A stretch of DNA of 64,000 nt from Micromonospora sp. WMMD1120 (GCF_029626235.1 NZ_JARUBO010000005.1:1520501-1584500); one strand, 5' to 3'. Counted from the first letter of the stretch, positions 9,065 through 17,818 are shown. The notes: generated by a model from the sequence alone, not told the origin. A program made the numbers and translations.

Positions 9065-9140
9065 GGTCAACTCGCCTTCCGGGAAACCGCGCCTACCCCG
9101 GCCCTCGGTTACCGCGCCTTCAAGGAACCCGAGTCGATCA
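9065..9140. repeat. Imperfect palindromic element, copy 2
   Basis: It begins GGTCAACTCGCCTTCC and ends GGAACCCGAGTCGATCA, matching copy 1 (7516-7593) along most of its length. It starts 5 bp after the stop codon of the DUF559 gene. Confidence 0.7.
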
Positions 9141-9150
9141 AGCCCGGCGG

Positions 9151-9352
9151 GCCAAGACCAGGACCGAAGCCAGGGCCAGGGCCAGGGCCAGGGCCAGGAC
9201 CAGGGCCAGGGCCAGGGCCAGGACCAGGGCCAGGACCAGGACCAGGACCAGGACCAGGACCCCGGCCAAGGCCAGGACCCCGGCCAAGGCCAGGACCCCG
9301 GCCAAGGCCAAGGCCAGGACCAAGGCCAAGGCCAGGACCAAGGCCGAGGCCG
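9151..9352. repeat. Hexanucleotide low-complexity tract (CCAGGR)n
   Basis: About 200 bp are built almost entirely of CCAGGG, CCAGGA and CCAAGG hexamers. All frames are open on both strands in places (Pro-Gly or Gln-Gly/Asp repeats), but there is no ribosome binding site or domain. I treat it as non-coding spacer between the DUF559 and subtilase genes. Confidence 0.9.
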
Positions 9353-9389
9353 GCGGGCAGGGGCGGACCAGGGCCAGCGCCGGGCAGCC

Positions 9390-9509
9390 CCGGACAAGAC
9401 AGGCCGGGAAAAGACAGGCCCAGACAAGACAGACCCACACAAGACAGACCCACACAAGACAGACCCCGACAGGACAGCCCGGGCCAGGACAGAACCCGAC
9501 AGGACAGGG
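9390..9509. repeat. 15-bp tandem repeat, 8 copies
   Basis: Eight 15-bp units related to CCACACAAGACAGAC follow the hexamer tract and run into the subtilase terminator. The middle copies are nearly identical. Together with the hexamer tract this fills the 488-bp gap 9061-9548, in which I see no gene. Confidence 0.9.
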
Positions 9510-9538
9510 CCCGGTCGACGAGCGTCGACCGGGCCCTG
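9505..9538 (-). terminator. Terminator of the S8 peptidase gene
   Basis: A perfect 16-bp inverted repeat (CAGGGCCCGGTCGACG and its complement) separated by AG lies 10 nt after the peptidase stop codon. It is very stable and well placed for termination; no U-run follows. Confidence 0.8.
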
Positions 9539-9548
9539 GACAGGTGCC

Positions 9549-11246
9549 TTACGGGCGGGCGTTCGGGTCGAGCGGGGTCTTCACCGCCGCGTAGGCGTCG
9601 ATGATCCCGTAGCCGTAGAAGCCGTTGAAGTTGATCCCACCGGCGCAGTAGGCGTCGTAGGTCTCGTCCCGGCCCTCGTCGCGATACTGCTGCAACCGCG
9701 GTTCCGGGCAGGCGTGCTCGGCCGCCGTGCGGTAGAGGTGCTGCTCGACCAGCTTGGGCGACATACCGAAGGCGGCCCGGCCCTGCGCCTTGCCGTACCG
9801 GCTGACGATCAGCGCGGCGACACCGGCGGCGTGCGGGGACGCCATCGAGGTGCCCTGCAGGTAGGTGTAGTAGCCGCACTCACCGTTGGCCTTGCACTGC
9901 TTGAAGACCGACTCCTCGAAACCGGCGACGATGTTGCCGTCGGCGTCGACCGAGCCCTCCTCCTGGAGCACGTGCTTCGGGTACGAGGAGAGGATCATGT
10001 TGGCGTCGGTACGGAACGTGTCGGTGCCGAAGCCGTCCCGGTACCAACCGCCGGGGGCGGCGACCGAGGTCTGCTCGGTGCCGTAGTTGGAGAAGTCCGA
10101 CTTCTTGCCGGACGGGCCGAGCGAGGACACCCCGATCACGTTGGGGCCCTCGGTGGGCAGGTTCCAGCAGCTCTCGTTGTCGATCGGCCGGGGGTACGGG
10201 TCTGCGCCGTAGTCCGGGCTGGTCACGTCGGTACGGGGAGAGCCGAGGTCGTCGTTCTCGTTGCCGAGCGCGGCGACGAGGGTGACGCCCTTGTTGTGGG
10301 CGAACGTCAGCGCCCGCTTCATCGCCTTGATGATGGCCCGCTGCTCGGCCTGGGCCTCCGGCGAGTCGGCCGGGTTGGCGGTGCAGTTGAAGAGCCACGG
10401 GTCGACGTAGAACGACATGTTCACCACGTCGATGCCGGACCGGCCGGCGTGCAGCAGGGCGTTGACCACGGGCTCGAGGAAGAAGTAGCCGGAGTCCTGG
10501 CCGCCCTTCAGTTCGACGAGCGAGACGTTCGGGGCGACACCGGAGAGGCCGAAGCCGTTGGCGGCGGCGCCGATGGTGCCGGCCACGTGGGTGCCGTGCC
10601 CGCCGTCGTCGGTGCCCACCGGGTCGAGGCAGCTCGGCACCTCGCACGGGCCGTCCACGTCGACCAGGTCCGGGGCGAAGTTGCGCGACAGCGCCCAGTC
10701 GAAGTTCGGCGCGATGTCCGGGTTGCTGGCGTCGACGCCGGTGTCCAGCACGCCGACGGTCACCCGCCGGTCGCCCGGCTCGATGGCGCGCGCCTTGTCG
10801 GCCCGGATCATCTCCAGACCCCAGAGCCTGTCGTCCAGCGGGTCGAGCTTGGCACCCTTGCGAGCGACACCCTTGCGGGCGGCGGCACCAGAAATGGCTG
10901 CCGTCAGGTGCTCCTGCTCAACCCGGTCCAGCTTCGGCTTGCGGCCGATGGCCTTCTGTTCGGCAGCGCCGATCAGCGTGGGAGCGGCCGTCGCCTTGGC
11001 CGCGAAGTCAGCCCGGTCACTGCTGACCTGGTACATGCCGACCTCGTCGGCGCGGGACACCACAGTGCCGCCGGCAGCCCGGATCGCGGCGACCGCCGTC
11101 TCGGCGGCGACACCGTCCTCAGCCACGACGGTGAAGGTGCGGGAGGTGCTCGGCGCGGCACTGGCCGGCACACCCAGCCCCGCAGCCGTCAGTGCCAGCA
11201 CTGCCGCGCTCGCGACAGCACCGGCGGTGGAGCGCTTGCTCACCAC
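9549..11246 (-). CDS. Secreted subtilisin-like serine protease (S8)
   Basis: A 565-residue exported peptidase. The signal peptide covers about residues 1-30 (VSKRSTAGAVASAAVLALTA to ASA|AP), and an inhibitor-like pro-region follows to about 135. The catalytic domain has Asp168 in VGVLDTGVD, His217 in GGHGTHVAGT, oxyanion Asn329 in AALGNEN and Ser467 in GTSMASPHAAG, so the triad is complete. Several cysteines (CEVPSC, CKANGEC) suggest disulfides in the mature enzyme. No C-terminal anchor is seen, so it is probably released. The start is GTG at 11246 with GAGAGGA about 6 nt upstream. Substrates are unknown. The gene is monocistronic with a strong terminator. Confidence 0.94.
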   Translation of the reverse strand: MVSKRSTAGAVASAAVLALTAAGLGVPASAAPSTSRTFTVVAEDGVAAETAVAAIRAAGGTVVSRADEVGMYQVSSDRADFAAKATAAPTLIGAAEQKAIGRKPKLDRVEQEHLTAAISGAAARKGVARKGAKLDPLDDRLWGLEMIRADKARAIEPGDRRVTVGVLDTGVDASNPDIAPNFDWALSRNFAPDLVDVDGPCEVPSCLDPVGTDDGGHGTHVAGTIGAAANGFGLSGVAPNVSLVELKGGQDSGYFFLEPVVNALLHAGRSGIDVVNMSFYVDPWLFNCTANPADSPEAQAEQRAIIKAMKRALTFAHNKGVTLVAALGNENDDLGSPRTDVTSPDYGADPYPRPIDNESCWNLPTEGPNVIGVSSLGPSGKKSDFSNYGTEQTSVAAPGGWYRDGFGTDTFRTDANMILSSYPKHVLQEEGSVDADGNIVAGFEESVFKQCKANGECGYYTYLQGTSMASPHAAGVAALIVSRYGKAQGRAAFGMSPKLVEQHLYRTAAEHACPEPRLQQYRDEGRDETYDAYCAGGINFNGFYGYGIIDAYAAVKTPLDPNARP

Positions 11247-11340
11247 ATCGGATCCTCTCGTTGAGGGACGTGGCAGCCATCACACAGCACCCGGCAGCTT
11301 TCCGCCACCTGAACGTCCGTTATGGCGGCGAATCTCTGCT

Positions 11341-12081
11341 TCATCCGCCCGACACATCACCCGGCACCGCCGGCACATCACCCGGCACCGGCAGATCGGC
11401 AGCCGTCGGGATCTCCGCCAGCACCGATGGCAGGTCAGCCAGCGTGGACACCTCCGCGTCAGGCGTGACCCCGCGCGGGCGCGGCAGACCAATCCGGTTC
11501 AACCAGACCGACCGCAGGCCGGCACGCCGTGGGGCCACCACGTCGTGCTCCCAGGAGTCACCGACGTACACGATCTGCTCTGGCAGCACGCCCGCGGCCG
11601 CGACCACCGCCGCGAAGAACTCCGGGGCGGGCTTCTTCGGCAGGCCGCCTTCGTGCGCGTACACCTCGAAGGCGAACTCGCCGGCGAGCCCGCAGCGTTC
11701 GGCCCGGCTGTTGCCATTGGTGGCGAACCCGAGCGTGTATCGGGAGCGGAGCGCCCTGAGCGCGAGTGGCACGTCCGGGAACGGTCGGGTGAGCGCGAAC
11801 CGGCGGGCGAAGAAGAGGTCGGCGATCTCATCCAGGTGGTCGCCCAGCTCTGCGCGGGCCAGCGACCGGGCCAGCGCGGCGCGGCGGATCTCCATCACCG
11901 GCGCGGCCGACATCTCGCCGAAGACCGCGCCCCAGTCCGACTCCAGGTCGGCGAGGGTCACCTCCGCCGCCGCCGGGGTGCGTCGCCGCATCTCGTCGAG
12001 GACGGTCACCAACCCACCGGTCACCGCCGGGCGCAGGTCCAGCAGGGTCTCGTCGGCGTCGAACACCACTGTGGTCAGCAC
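11341..12081 (-). CDS. HAD-family hydrolase
   Basis: The 246-residue cytoplasmic hydrolase has haloacid-dehalogenase motif I as FDADETLLDL (nucleophile D8, acid D10), motif II in FATNGNS, the motif III lysine in GLPKKPAPEFF and motif IV VGDSWEHDVVAPRRAG. The helical cap after motif I marks subclass I, which holds phosphoglycolate-type phosphatases and 2-haloacid dehalogenases; the substrate is not predictable. The C-terminus carries a short duplicated tail (VPGDVPAVPGDVSGG) produced by a direct repeat in the DNA at about 11344-11395. It lies 13 bp downstream of the EamA gene stop on the same strand, so it is probably co-transcribed. Confidence 0.88.
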   Translation of the reverse strand: MLTTVVFDADETLLDLRPAVTGGLVTVLDEMRRRTPAAAEVTLADLESDWGAVFGEMSAAPVMEIRRAALARSLARAELGDHLDEIADLFFARRFALTRPFPDVPLALRALRSRYTLGFATNGNSRAERCGLAGEFAFEVYAHEGGLPKKPAPEFFAAVVAAAGVLPEQIVYVGDSWEHDVVAPRRAGLRSVWLNRIGLPRPRGVTPDAEVSTLADLPSVLAEIPTAADLPVPGDVPAVPGDVSGG

Positions 12082-12094
12082 GCCGCCCAGTGTC

Positions 12095-13063
12095 TCAGCG
12101 CCTGTCGACCGCCAGCGCGGGCTCGGGCGAGGCGGGCGTGGGCGTGGGCGACGGTCCGCGCAGTTCGTCGAGGCGTACCAGGGCGACGCCGGCGATGATC
12201 AGCGCACCACCGAAGAGCTGCCAGCCGGTGGGCAGTTCGTTGAGGAACAGCCAGGCGATCAGCACCGCGAAGAGCACCTCGGTGAGCCCGACGAACGAGG
12301 AGAGGCGCGGGCCCAGGATCCGGTTGCCCGCGATCCCGGCCAGGTAGGCGATGACGGCGGCCACCAGCGAGAGTCCGGCGATGGGCAGCAGCCAACTGGT
12401 GCGCTGCCCGGCGAAGGTGACCTCGCCGAACGTCGCGCGCAGCGGCAGCAGACCGGCCAACCCTACGACGAGCAGCACCACCGCGCCGACGGCCATGCCG
12501 GCGCTGGCCATGGCGACCGAGGGCAGCCGGGGGTCGACCCGACCGGCGAGCACGAAGTATCCGGCCAGGCCGAACGCCGCGCCCAGGCCCCAGAGCACAC
12601 CCACCGGATGGAAGTCGGCGGTGCCGGCGAGGTCGAGCACGAATGCCAGGCCGGCGAGGGCGACCACCGAGCCGGCGACGGTGAGCCGACGGGGAGGCTG
12701 ACCGTGCCGTAGCCACATCCACCCCACGACGAGGATGATGCCCAGGTATTCCAGCAGCAGCGCGACACCGACCGGCAGGTAGCGCACGGCGTTGAAGAAG
12801 CACACCTGGGCCAGCGCCACCCCGAGGAGCCCGAACAGCCCGATGGAGACGGCATTGCTCCGCAGCACGTGCATCCTGCCCCGCAGCGACAGCAGGGCGG
12901 GGACCGCCAGCACCACGGCGGCTATCCCGACCCGGGCGACGACAGCCGACTCGGCCGACCAACCGGCCTGGATGAGGGATCGCGCGAAGGTCCCGGAGGT
13001 GGCGAAGGTGACAGCCGAGAGCACCGCCAGAGCGGCACCGGCGGCAGCGGGTCGTGAATTCAT
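12095..13063 (-). CDS. EamA/DMT-family membrane transporter
   Basis: This 322-residue protein has about ten hydrophobic segments in two EamA repeats (roughly 10-145 and 160-300). The first has FATSGTFARSLIQAGWS and a conserved end LLLEYLGIILVVGWMWLRHG; the second ends FLNELPTGWQLFGGALIIAGV. The DMT superfamily mostly exports metabolites, including amino acids, but the substrate here is unknown. ATG at 13063 is preferred over the one eight codons upstream because GAGGAG lies 6 nt before it. It is divergent from the CGNR gene, 84 bp away, and precedes the HAD gene in the same direction. Confidence 0.9.
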   Translation of the reverse strand: MNSRPAAAGAALAVLSAVTFATSGTFARSLIQAGWSAESAVVARVGIAAVVLAVPALLSLRGRMHVLRSNAVSIGLFGLLGVALAQVCFFNAVRYLPVGVALLLEYLGIILVVGWMWLRHGQPPRRLTVAGSVVALAGLAFVLDLAGTADFHPVGVLWGLGAAFGLAGYFVLAGRVDPRLPSVAMASAGMAVGAVVLLVVGLAGLLPLRATFGEVTFAGQRTSWLLPIAGLSLVAAVIAYLAGIAGNRILGPRLSSFVGLTEVLFAVLIAWLFLNELPTGWQLFGGALIIAGVALVRLDELRGPSPTPTPASPEPALAVDRR

Positions 13064-13147
13064 GCGCGCTCCTCGGGACGGTGCCATGTAATGAGCAAAC
13101 TATCCTTGTACTGATGACGCTAGACGCCCGAGATGAAAGGAGTCAAG

Positions 13148-13693
13148 TTGCTATTCGCTCATGACACCGAGTGTTCGCTGATCGCCACCGCCGCGTTGGT
13201 CAACACCGCGGGTCGGGACGGCGAGCTGCTGCCCGACGTCGCGGCGCTGGACGCCTTCTTCGTTCGGCACAACTACAGCGGCCGACACGAGCACACCGAG
13301 GCCGAGCTGCGCGCCGTCCGGGACCTCCGCCCCCGACTACGCCGCATCTGGCACGCCGAGCCACCGGAGATCGTCGCGATCGTCAACGGCCTGCTCCTCG
13401 AACACAAGGCGTTGCCGCAGCTCATCGAGCACGACGACGAGCCGTACCATCTGCACTCCGTTCCCCGCGACGCGCCGCTGGCGACCCGGATCGCGGTGGA
13501 GGCGGCCATGGCGATGGCCGACCTGGTCCGCGCCGGCGAGCTGAGCCGCCTGCGGATCTGCGACTACCCGGACTGCGGCAACGTAGTCGTCGACCTCTCC
13601 CGCAACCGCTCCCGGCGATTCTGCGAAGCCGGCTGCGGCAACCGCGCGGCGGTGACCGCCTACCGCGCCCGCCGGGCGGCCAGCCGCTCCTGA
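13148..13693 (+). CDS. CGNR zinc-finger / ABATE-domain protein
   Basis: This 181-residue protein has an N-terminal ABATE domain (LLFAHDTECSLIATAALVNTAG on) and a C-terminal CGNR zinc finger: CDYPDCGNVVVDLSRN, then RRFCEAGCGNRAAV, with four cysteines placed to bind zinc. Members are putative stress-linked transcription regulators. I choose the TTG at 13148 rather than the ATG at 13133 because AAAGGAG (13136-13142) sits 5 nt before it and would lie inside the longer form, and because the family starts with LFAHDTE. It is divergent from the EamA transporter gene, which it might regulate. Its 3' end overlaps the convergent GNAT gene by 34 bp. Confidence 0.88.
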   Translation: MLFAHDTECSLIATAALVNTAGRDGELLPDVAALDAFFVRHNYSGRHEHTEAELRAVRDLRPRLRRIWHAEPPEIVAIVNGLLLEHKALPQLIEHDDEPYHLHSVPRDAPLATRIAVEAAMAMADLVRAGELSRLRICDYPDCGNVVVDLSRNRSRRFCEAGCGNRAAVTAYRARRAASRS

Positions 13694-14271
13694 CCGAGGG
13701 CCGACCACTCCTCGGCCCGCAGCTCGTACTCCACCTCGCCCTGCTCGGCGCCCGGGATCGGGTCGTCCCACTGCAGGTGGAAGGTCCGCACGTAGCGCAG
13801 CCCGGCCTTCGACATCACCCGCCGGGAACGTTCGTTGACCGCCATCGTCTCGGCCCACACCCGACGCACCCCGACCGCGTCGAAGGCGTACCGGACCAAC
13901 GCCCGGGACCCCTCGGTCGCCAGCCCTCGTCCCCACGCCGCCCGGCGCAGCCGGTAACCCAACTCGGCCTCGGCCCCGTCCGCCGACGGGTCCAGCGCGA
14001 ACCACCCCAGGAAGTCACCGTTCTCCCGGTCGAGCGCCGCCCAGCGACCCAACCCGGGGTGCCGCTCGTACTGAGCGAGCAACCTCGGCAACTGCTCGTC
14101 CCGCACCTTCGCCACCGGGGTGGCGACACCGCCGGTGAGGAACCGCATGACCTCCGGGTCGCTGTCCAACTCGACGAGCGCGTCCACGTCCGCCATGGTC
14201 AACCGCCGCAACCGCAACCGCTCGGTCCCCGGAGGTCGGCTCGCCCCAAAACCACCCATGCGCCGGATCAT
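13660..14271 (-). CDS. GNAT-family N-acetyltransferase
   Basis: A 203-residue GNAT protein of the RimJ/RimL-like type. It opens with TERLRLRRLTMADVDALVEL, has LGWFALDP and ELGYRLRRAAWGRGLATEGS, where RRAAWGRGLA forms the acetyl-CoA pyrophosphate loop, then VWAETMAVNERSRRVMSKAGL. Such proteins acetylate protein N-termini, small amines or antibiotics; the substrate is unknown. The start is ATG at 14271 (GGTGG just upstream) or 14259. The stop codon lies inside the last codons of the convergent CGNR gene. Confidence 0.88.
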   Translation of the reverse strand: MIRRMGGFGASRPPGTERLRLRRLTMADVDALVELDSDPEVMRFLTGGVATPVAKVRDEQLPRLLAQYERHPGLGRWAALDRENGDFLGWFALDPSADGAEAELGYRLRRAAWGRGLATEGSRALVRYAFDAVGVRRVWAETMAVNERSRRVMSKAGLRYVRTFHLQWDDPIPGAEQGEVEYELRAEEWSALGQERLAARRAR

Positions 14272-14337
14272 CCCGCCACCGCACGTCACGGTCGAGCCGT
14301 TTACCCCGGCCCGCCCTCGGCCTTCCGCGCGAGATCC

Positions 14338-14401
14338 GCGCAACATCGGGGAAGCTGCCGCCTCCGGCCGCGCCGAGGCAGCACCTTCGCCGACGTTGCG
14401 C
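14338..14401. repeat. Hairpin-forming intergenic element
   Basis: The arms GCGCAAC..TCGG..GAAG and CTTC..CCGA..GTTGCGC pair with single mismatches between blocks, and inner GCTGCC/GGCAGC can extend the stem. It lies in the 168-bp gap between the GNAT and DUF397 genes. It looks like a REP/MITE-type dispersed element rather than a simple terminator, which is inference. Confidence 0.6.
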
Positions 14402-14439
14402 GCGAGGACCCGACCGCCGTCGCGCGCCCGGCGGTCGCG

Positions 14440-14622
14440 TCAGCGCGGAGGCGCGACCACGAAGAGCCGCCAGGAGTACGCGTCGACTACGAGCACGGGC
14501 CCGTCCGGGTCCTTGCTGTCTCGCACCCCGACCACGTCCCCCAGATTCGTAGCCACCTCGACACACTGGTCGTTGGAACCACTCCGGCTGCTCTTGCGCC
14601 ACCGAACTCCGGTCAACTCCAC
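14440..14622 (-). CDS. DUF397 protein (small partner of Scr1-type regulator)
   Basis: This 60-residue DUF397 protein has the hallmark VRWRKSSRSGSNDQCVEVA, then VVGVRDSKDPDGPVL. These small proteins are common beside Scr1-like helix-turn-helix regulators in actinobacteria, where they are thought to act as antagonists or toxin-antitoxin-like partners. Translation starts at GTG 14622, 10 bp inside the end of the upstream regulator gene, so the two are coupled. Loss or gain of a single partner is frequent in the family, and a second orphan copy occurs at 32251-32460. Confidence 0.9.
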   Translation of the reverse strand: MELTGVRWRKSSRSGSNDQCVEVATNLGDVVGVRDSKDPDGPVLVVDAYSWRLFVVAPPR

Positions 14623-15425
14623 GCCTCCGCCACCTCCCTCAGCAACTCGATTGACTCCTGCGGAGGCATCGCTTGGCCGAGAGTCGCCTCCCACGTCCAC
14701 TGTAGACGCAGGAGATCCGCAGGCTGATCAAGTTCCTGACCGCCGATCTGGCCACCAAGGTAGGCGAGGTCACTGTGATCGGCCACCGTGGCGAGGATGA
14801 ACGGCCCGTTCAGACCGGGGTACTCCTCGGCAGAGCGTGGCACTACGTGCAGTTGCACTCGTGGATGCTCGGTTGCCAAGCGCGCCAGGTGCAGGGCCTG
14901 CTCGCACATCACCTTCCGACCGCCAACGCGTCGCCGCAGCACCGACTCATCCAGCACGGCGACCAGGTGCGGTGGGCGGTCCCCGTAGAGAATCCGCTGA
15001 CTGTCCATCCGGTCCGCCAGCCGCCTCTCCACCTCGTCGGCGTCAAGTAGCCGGTCAGACTCGAAGACGGCGCGGGCATAACCTTCGGTTTGCAGCAGTC
15101 CAGGAACATGCAGCGGGTCGAACCACCGCAGCGCCCGCGCCTCCGAGAGGATTGATCGCCAACCACGCAGCCACGCCTGGGCTTTGTCCAGGCTGACCAA
15201 CTCCGTCGACATGCGGCCGAAGAGGCCGCCGGTGTCCAGGGCGCGGTCGACGAGTTCCAGGTATTTGGCGGTGGGAGGCTGCTGACCCAACTCGACGGCG
15301 CTGACCATCGACGCCGAGTAGTTCACCGCCTTGGCCAGCTCGTCCTGACTCCAGCCCCGGCGGGCCCGCGCCCGGCGCAGCTCCGCGACCAGGAACGCCG
15401 CCGCCGTCATCTGCCCATCGGCCAT
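14613..15425 (-). CDS. Scr1-type XRE helix-turn-helix regulator (DUF5753)
   Basis: The 270-residue regulator has an N-terminal XRE helix-turn-helix (AAAFLVAELRRARARRGWSQ, then VNYSASMVSAVELGQQPP). A DUF5753 effector domain follows, with WFDPLHVPGLLQTEGYARAVF, QRILYGDRPPHLVAVLDESVL and the late block NGPFILATVADHSDLAYLG. This architecture is typical of the large actinobacterial Scr1/BldD-associated class that is paired with DUF397. ATG at 15425 is chosen since the helix-turn-helix begins a few residues later and GGAGAG lies upstream. It overlaps the following DUF397 gene by 10 bp. Signal and targets are unknown. Confidence 0.92.
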   Translation of the reverse strand: MADGQMTAAAFLVAELRRARARRGWSQDELAKAVNYSASMVSAVELGQQPPTAKYLELVDRALDTGGLFGRMSTELVSLDKAQAWLRGWRSILSEARALRWFDPLHVPGLLQTEGYARAVFESDRLLDADEVERRLADRMDSQRILYGDRPPHLVAVLDESVLRRRVGGRKVMCEQALHLARLATEHPRVQLHVVPRSAEEYPGLNGPFILATVADHSDLAYLGGQIGGQELDQPADLLRLQWTWEATLGQAMPPQESIELLREVAEAWS

Positions 15426-15584
15426 GCCCAACCACTCTCCACCCCGCCGACGATCAACTCCACGAGACCACCAGACCGGCGCGGCGCAGTAACAGGACAG
15501 CACCGACAGGCAGCGCGAACCCTTCCGAACGTAGTCGCCTCATCACCACACTGTGAAGCGCACCACCGCTCCCCGCCGTTATCC

Positions 15585-15662
15585 CCGTCGATCTTGCACT
15601 TCCGGTTGCCGTTTAGCGGCTCTTATCCATGTTTGCGACAACAGAAACAGCAAGATCGACGG
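15585..15662. repeat. Long-loop inverted repeat with 13-bp perfect arms
   Basis: CCGTCGATCTTGC (15585-15597) and GCAAGATCGACGG (15650-15662) are perfect complements around a 52-nt centre. The pattern matches the GATCTTGC-type dispersed hairpins that I remember in Micromonospora and Salinispora. It sits in the 376-bp gap 15426-15801, where I see no gene. Confidence 0.75.
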
Positions 15663-15801
15663 CCCTCCCCGGGCCCAAGCCACTACTTCCCGGATCGAGC
15701 ACGATCTTGAGGCAGCACCCGGGGAGAACCTACGGTGCCGGCTCCGGGACGGGCGACGGGGTGATGTCACAGACGATTCAGCTCGAAAGGACCGCAACGA
15801 C

Positions 15802-16140
15802 ATGTCCCGGACCGGTCCGGAGGACCGCACCGCCGCACCCCGCCGACCGCACCTGCCGTTGCGCCCGCTCTGGCTCTGCCGGGTCTGCGCCGCGCCCTGG
15901 CCGTGCCCGGTGGCCCGGCTCAGCCTCTGCCAGGAGTACGCGCACGATCGGATCGCGTTGAGCGTCTACCTGTGCGCGGTGCTGCACGACGCGGGGGCGG
16001 ACCTCTACCGACTCAACCCCCAGGACGGCCCCGACCCGAAGGCGCTCTTCACCCGCTTCCTCGGCTGGGCGGCCCCGCGCGGCGACCCGCACTCGCCGGC
16101 ACCGCCCACACCACCCACACCACCGCCGAACCCGCGCTGA
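15802..16140 (+). CDS. Conserved actinobacterial small protein (often labelled flavin reductase)
   Basis: A 112-residue protein with core HLPLRPLWLCRVCAAPWPCPVARLSL, then YAHDRIALSVYLCAVLHDAGADLYRLN. Similar short proteins with a CRVCxxPWPC block occur next to Scr1/DUF397 genes in many actinobacteria and are sometimes annotated as flavin reductase, for which I see no supporting motif. The paired cysteines (CRVC, WPC) could bind a metal. The tail is a Pro-rich run. The start ATG at 15802 has AAAGGA about 12 nt upstream. Function is unknown. Confidence 0.75.
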   Translation: MSRTGPEDRTAAPRRPHLPLRPLWLCRVCAAPWPCPVARLSLCQEYAHDRIALSVYLCAVLHDAGADLYRLNPQDGPDPKALFTRFLGWAAPRGDPHSPAPPTPPTPPPNPR

Positions 16141-16211
16141 TCCCCGCAAAGCCGCGCTCACCCTCGCCAACCCACGCTGATCCCCCGAAACCGCAACACC
16201 CGCTGAGCAGG

Positions 16212-17621
16212 TCAGGGGTGGGTCATCCGGAGCAGGTCGAGCGTCTCGTCGAGCTGGGTCTCGGTGAGCTTGCCGGAGTCGACGTGCCCCCGGGAGAGCA
16301 CCACCTCGCGGATCGAGGTCTGCTTGGCCAGCGCCTCCTTGGCGATCGAGGCGGCCTCGTCGTACCCCAGGTAGCGGTTGAGCGGGGTGACGATCGACGG
16401 TGAGCCCTCGGCGTACGCCAGGCAGACCTCGGCGTCCGCGACCAGGCCGACCACCAGGCGGTCGGCGAACAGCCGGCTCACCGCGGACAGCAGGCGGATC
16501 GACTCCAGCAGGTTGCGGCCCATCACGGGGAGCATGACGTTCAGTTCGAAGTCGCCCTGCGAACCGGCGAACCCGACCGTCGCGTCGTTGCCGATGACCT
16601 GGGCGCAGACCTGCCGCATCGCCTCGGCGACCACCGGGTTGACCTTGCCCGGCATGATCGACGAGCCGGGCTGGAGGTCGGGGATGCGCAGCTCGCGGAG
16701 GCCGGCCCGGGGGCCGGAACCCATCCAGCGAATGTCGTTGGCGATCTTGTAGAGGCCGACCGCGATGGTCCGCAGTTGCCCCGAGGTCTCCACCAGCGCG
16801 TCCCGCGCGCCCTGCGCCTCGAAGTGGTTACGCGCCTCGCTCAGCGGCAGGCCTGTCGACTCGCGCAGCTTGCCGATCACCGCGGCGGCGAACCCGAGGG
16901 GGGTGTTGATCCCGGTGCCTACCGCGGTGCCGCCCAGCGGCAGCTCGGCCAGCCGGGGCAGCGAGCCCTCCAGGCGCTCGATGCCGTAGCGGACCTGGGC
17001 GGCGTACCCGCCGAACTCCTGGCCCAGGGTGACCGGGGTGGCGTCCATCAGATGGGTACGCCCGGCCTTGACCACCGTCTCGAACTCGGCCGCCTTCGCC
17101 TCCAGCGCCGACGCGAGGTGGTTCAGCGACGGCAGCAGATCCTCCACGATGAACTGGGTGGCGGCCAGGTGGATCGACGTCGGGAACACGTCGTTGCTGG
17201 ACTGCGAGGCGTTGACGTGGTCGTTCGGGTGCACAGGGGCGCCCATCTCGCGGCTCGCCAGAGTGGCGATCACCTCGTTGGTGTTCATGTTCGACGACGT
17301 GCCCGAGCCGGTCTGGAACACGTCCACCGGGAACTGGTCGTCGTAACCGCCGTCCGCCACGTGCGCGGCGGCGGCAGCGATGGCCGCGGCGATGGTGGGA
17401 TCTATCACACCCAACTCTCCGTTGACGGCGGCTGCCGCGCCCTTGATCTGCGCGAGGGCCTTGATCTGGGCCGGTTCCAGGCCCCGGCCGGAGATCGGGA
17501 AGTTCTGCACGGCGCGCTGGGTCTGCGCCCGCCACAGCGCCTCGGCGGGCACCTCCACCTCGCCCATCGAGTCGCGTTCGATGCGGTAACCGGTCGCCTC
17601 TGGAGTCGTCACGCGTACCAT
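16212..17621 (-). CDS. fumC: Class II fumarase
   Basis: A 469-residue, iron-independent fumarate hydratase of the TCA cycle, interconverting fumarate and malate as a tetramer. It has the three superfamily regions: [13 protein letters not shown] with [33 protein letters not shown], and the signature [16 protein letters not shown]. Length and all conserved blocks are normal. The start is ATG at 17621 ([20 protein letters not shown]); GTG at 17612 is possible. The next gene upstream on the same strand encodes the unrelated class I fumarase, so both isofunctional enzymes are adjacent. Confidence 0.95.
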   Translation of the reverse strand: MVRVTTPEATGYRIERDSMGEVEVPAEALWRAQTQRAVQNFPISGRGLEPAQIKALAQIKGAAAAVNGELGVIDPTIAAAIAAAAAHVADGGYDDQFPVDVFQTGSGTSSNMNTNEVIATLASREMGAPVHPNDHVNASQSSNDVFPTSIHLAATQFIVEDLLPSLNHLASALEAKAAEFETVVKAGRTHLMDATPVTLGQEFGGYAAQVRYGIERLEGSLPRLAELPLGGTAVGTGINTPLGFAAAVIGKLRESTGLPLSEARNHFEAQGARDALVETSGQLRTIAVGLYKIANDIRWMGSGPRAGLRELRIPDLQPGSSIMPGKVNPVVAEAMRQVCAQVIGNDATVGFAGSQGDFELNVMLPVMGRNLLESIRLLSAVSRLFADRLVVGLVADAEVCLAYAEGSPSIVTPLNRYLGYDEAASIAKEALAKQTSIREVVLSRGHVDSGKLTETQLDETLDLLRMTHP

Positions 17622-17818
17622 CCTGCCCCGCCGGTCGACGAACCGCAGATGATCCGTCAGCCCGACCCGGGCAGGCGATAGTGATGCGAGAGCGGTCCGA
17701 CAGCGGGGCGCGGCAGACTCGTAGTGGGTCAATGGTGACGGCATCCAACGGGGGCGGTGCGACCATCCCACTCCGGCGGGGTGGGCGCACCGATGCCGGC
17801 CGCGACCGGACGACAGAG

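Noticed and set aside
9026..9604. Long open frames on both strands across the Pro-Gly / Gln-rich region
   Set aside because: They exist only because hexamer and 15-bp repeats lack stop codons; no domain, start signal or codon pattern supports them.
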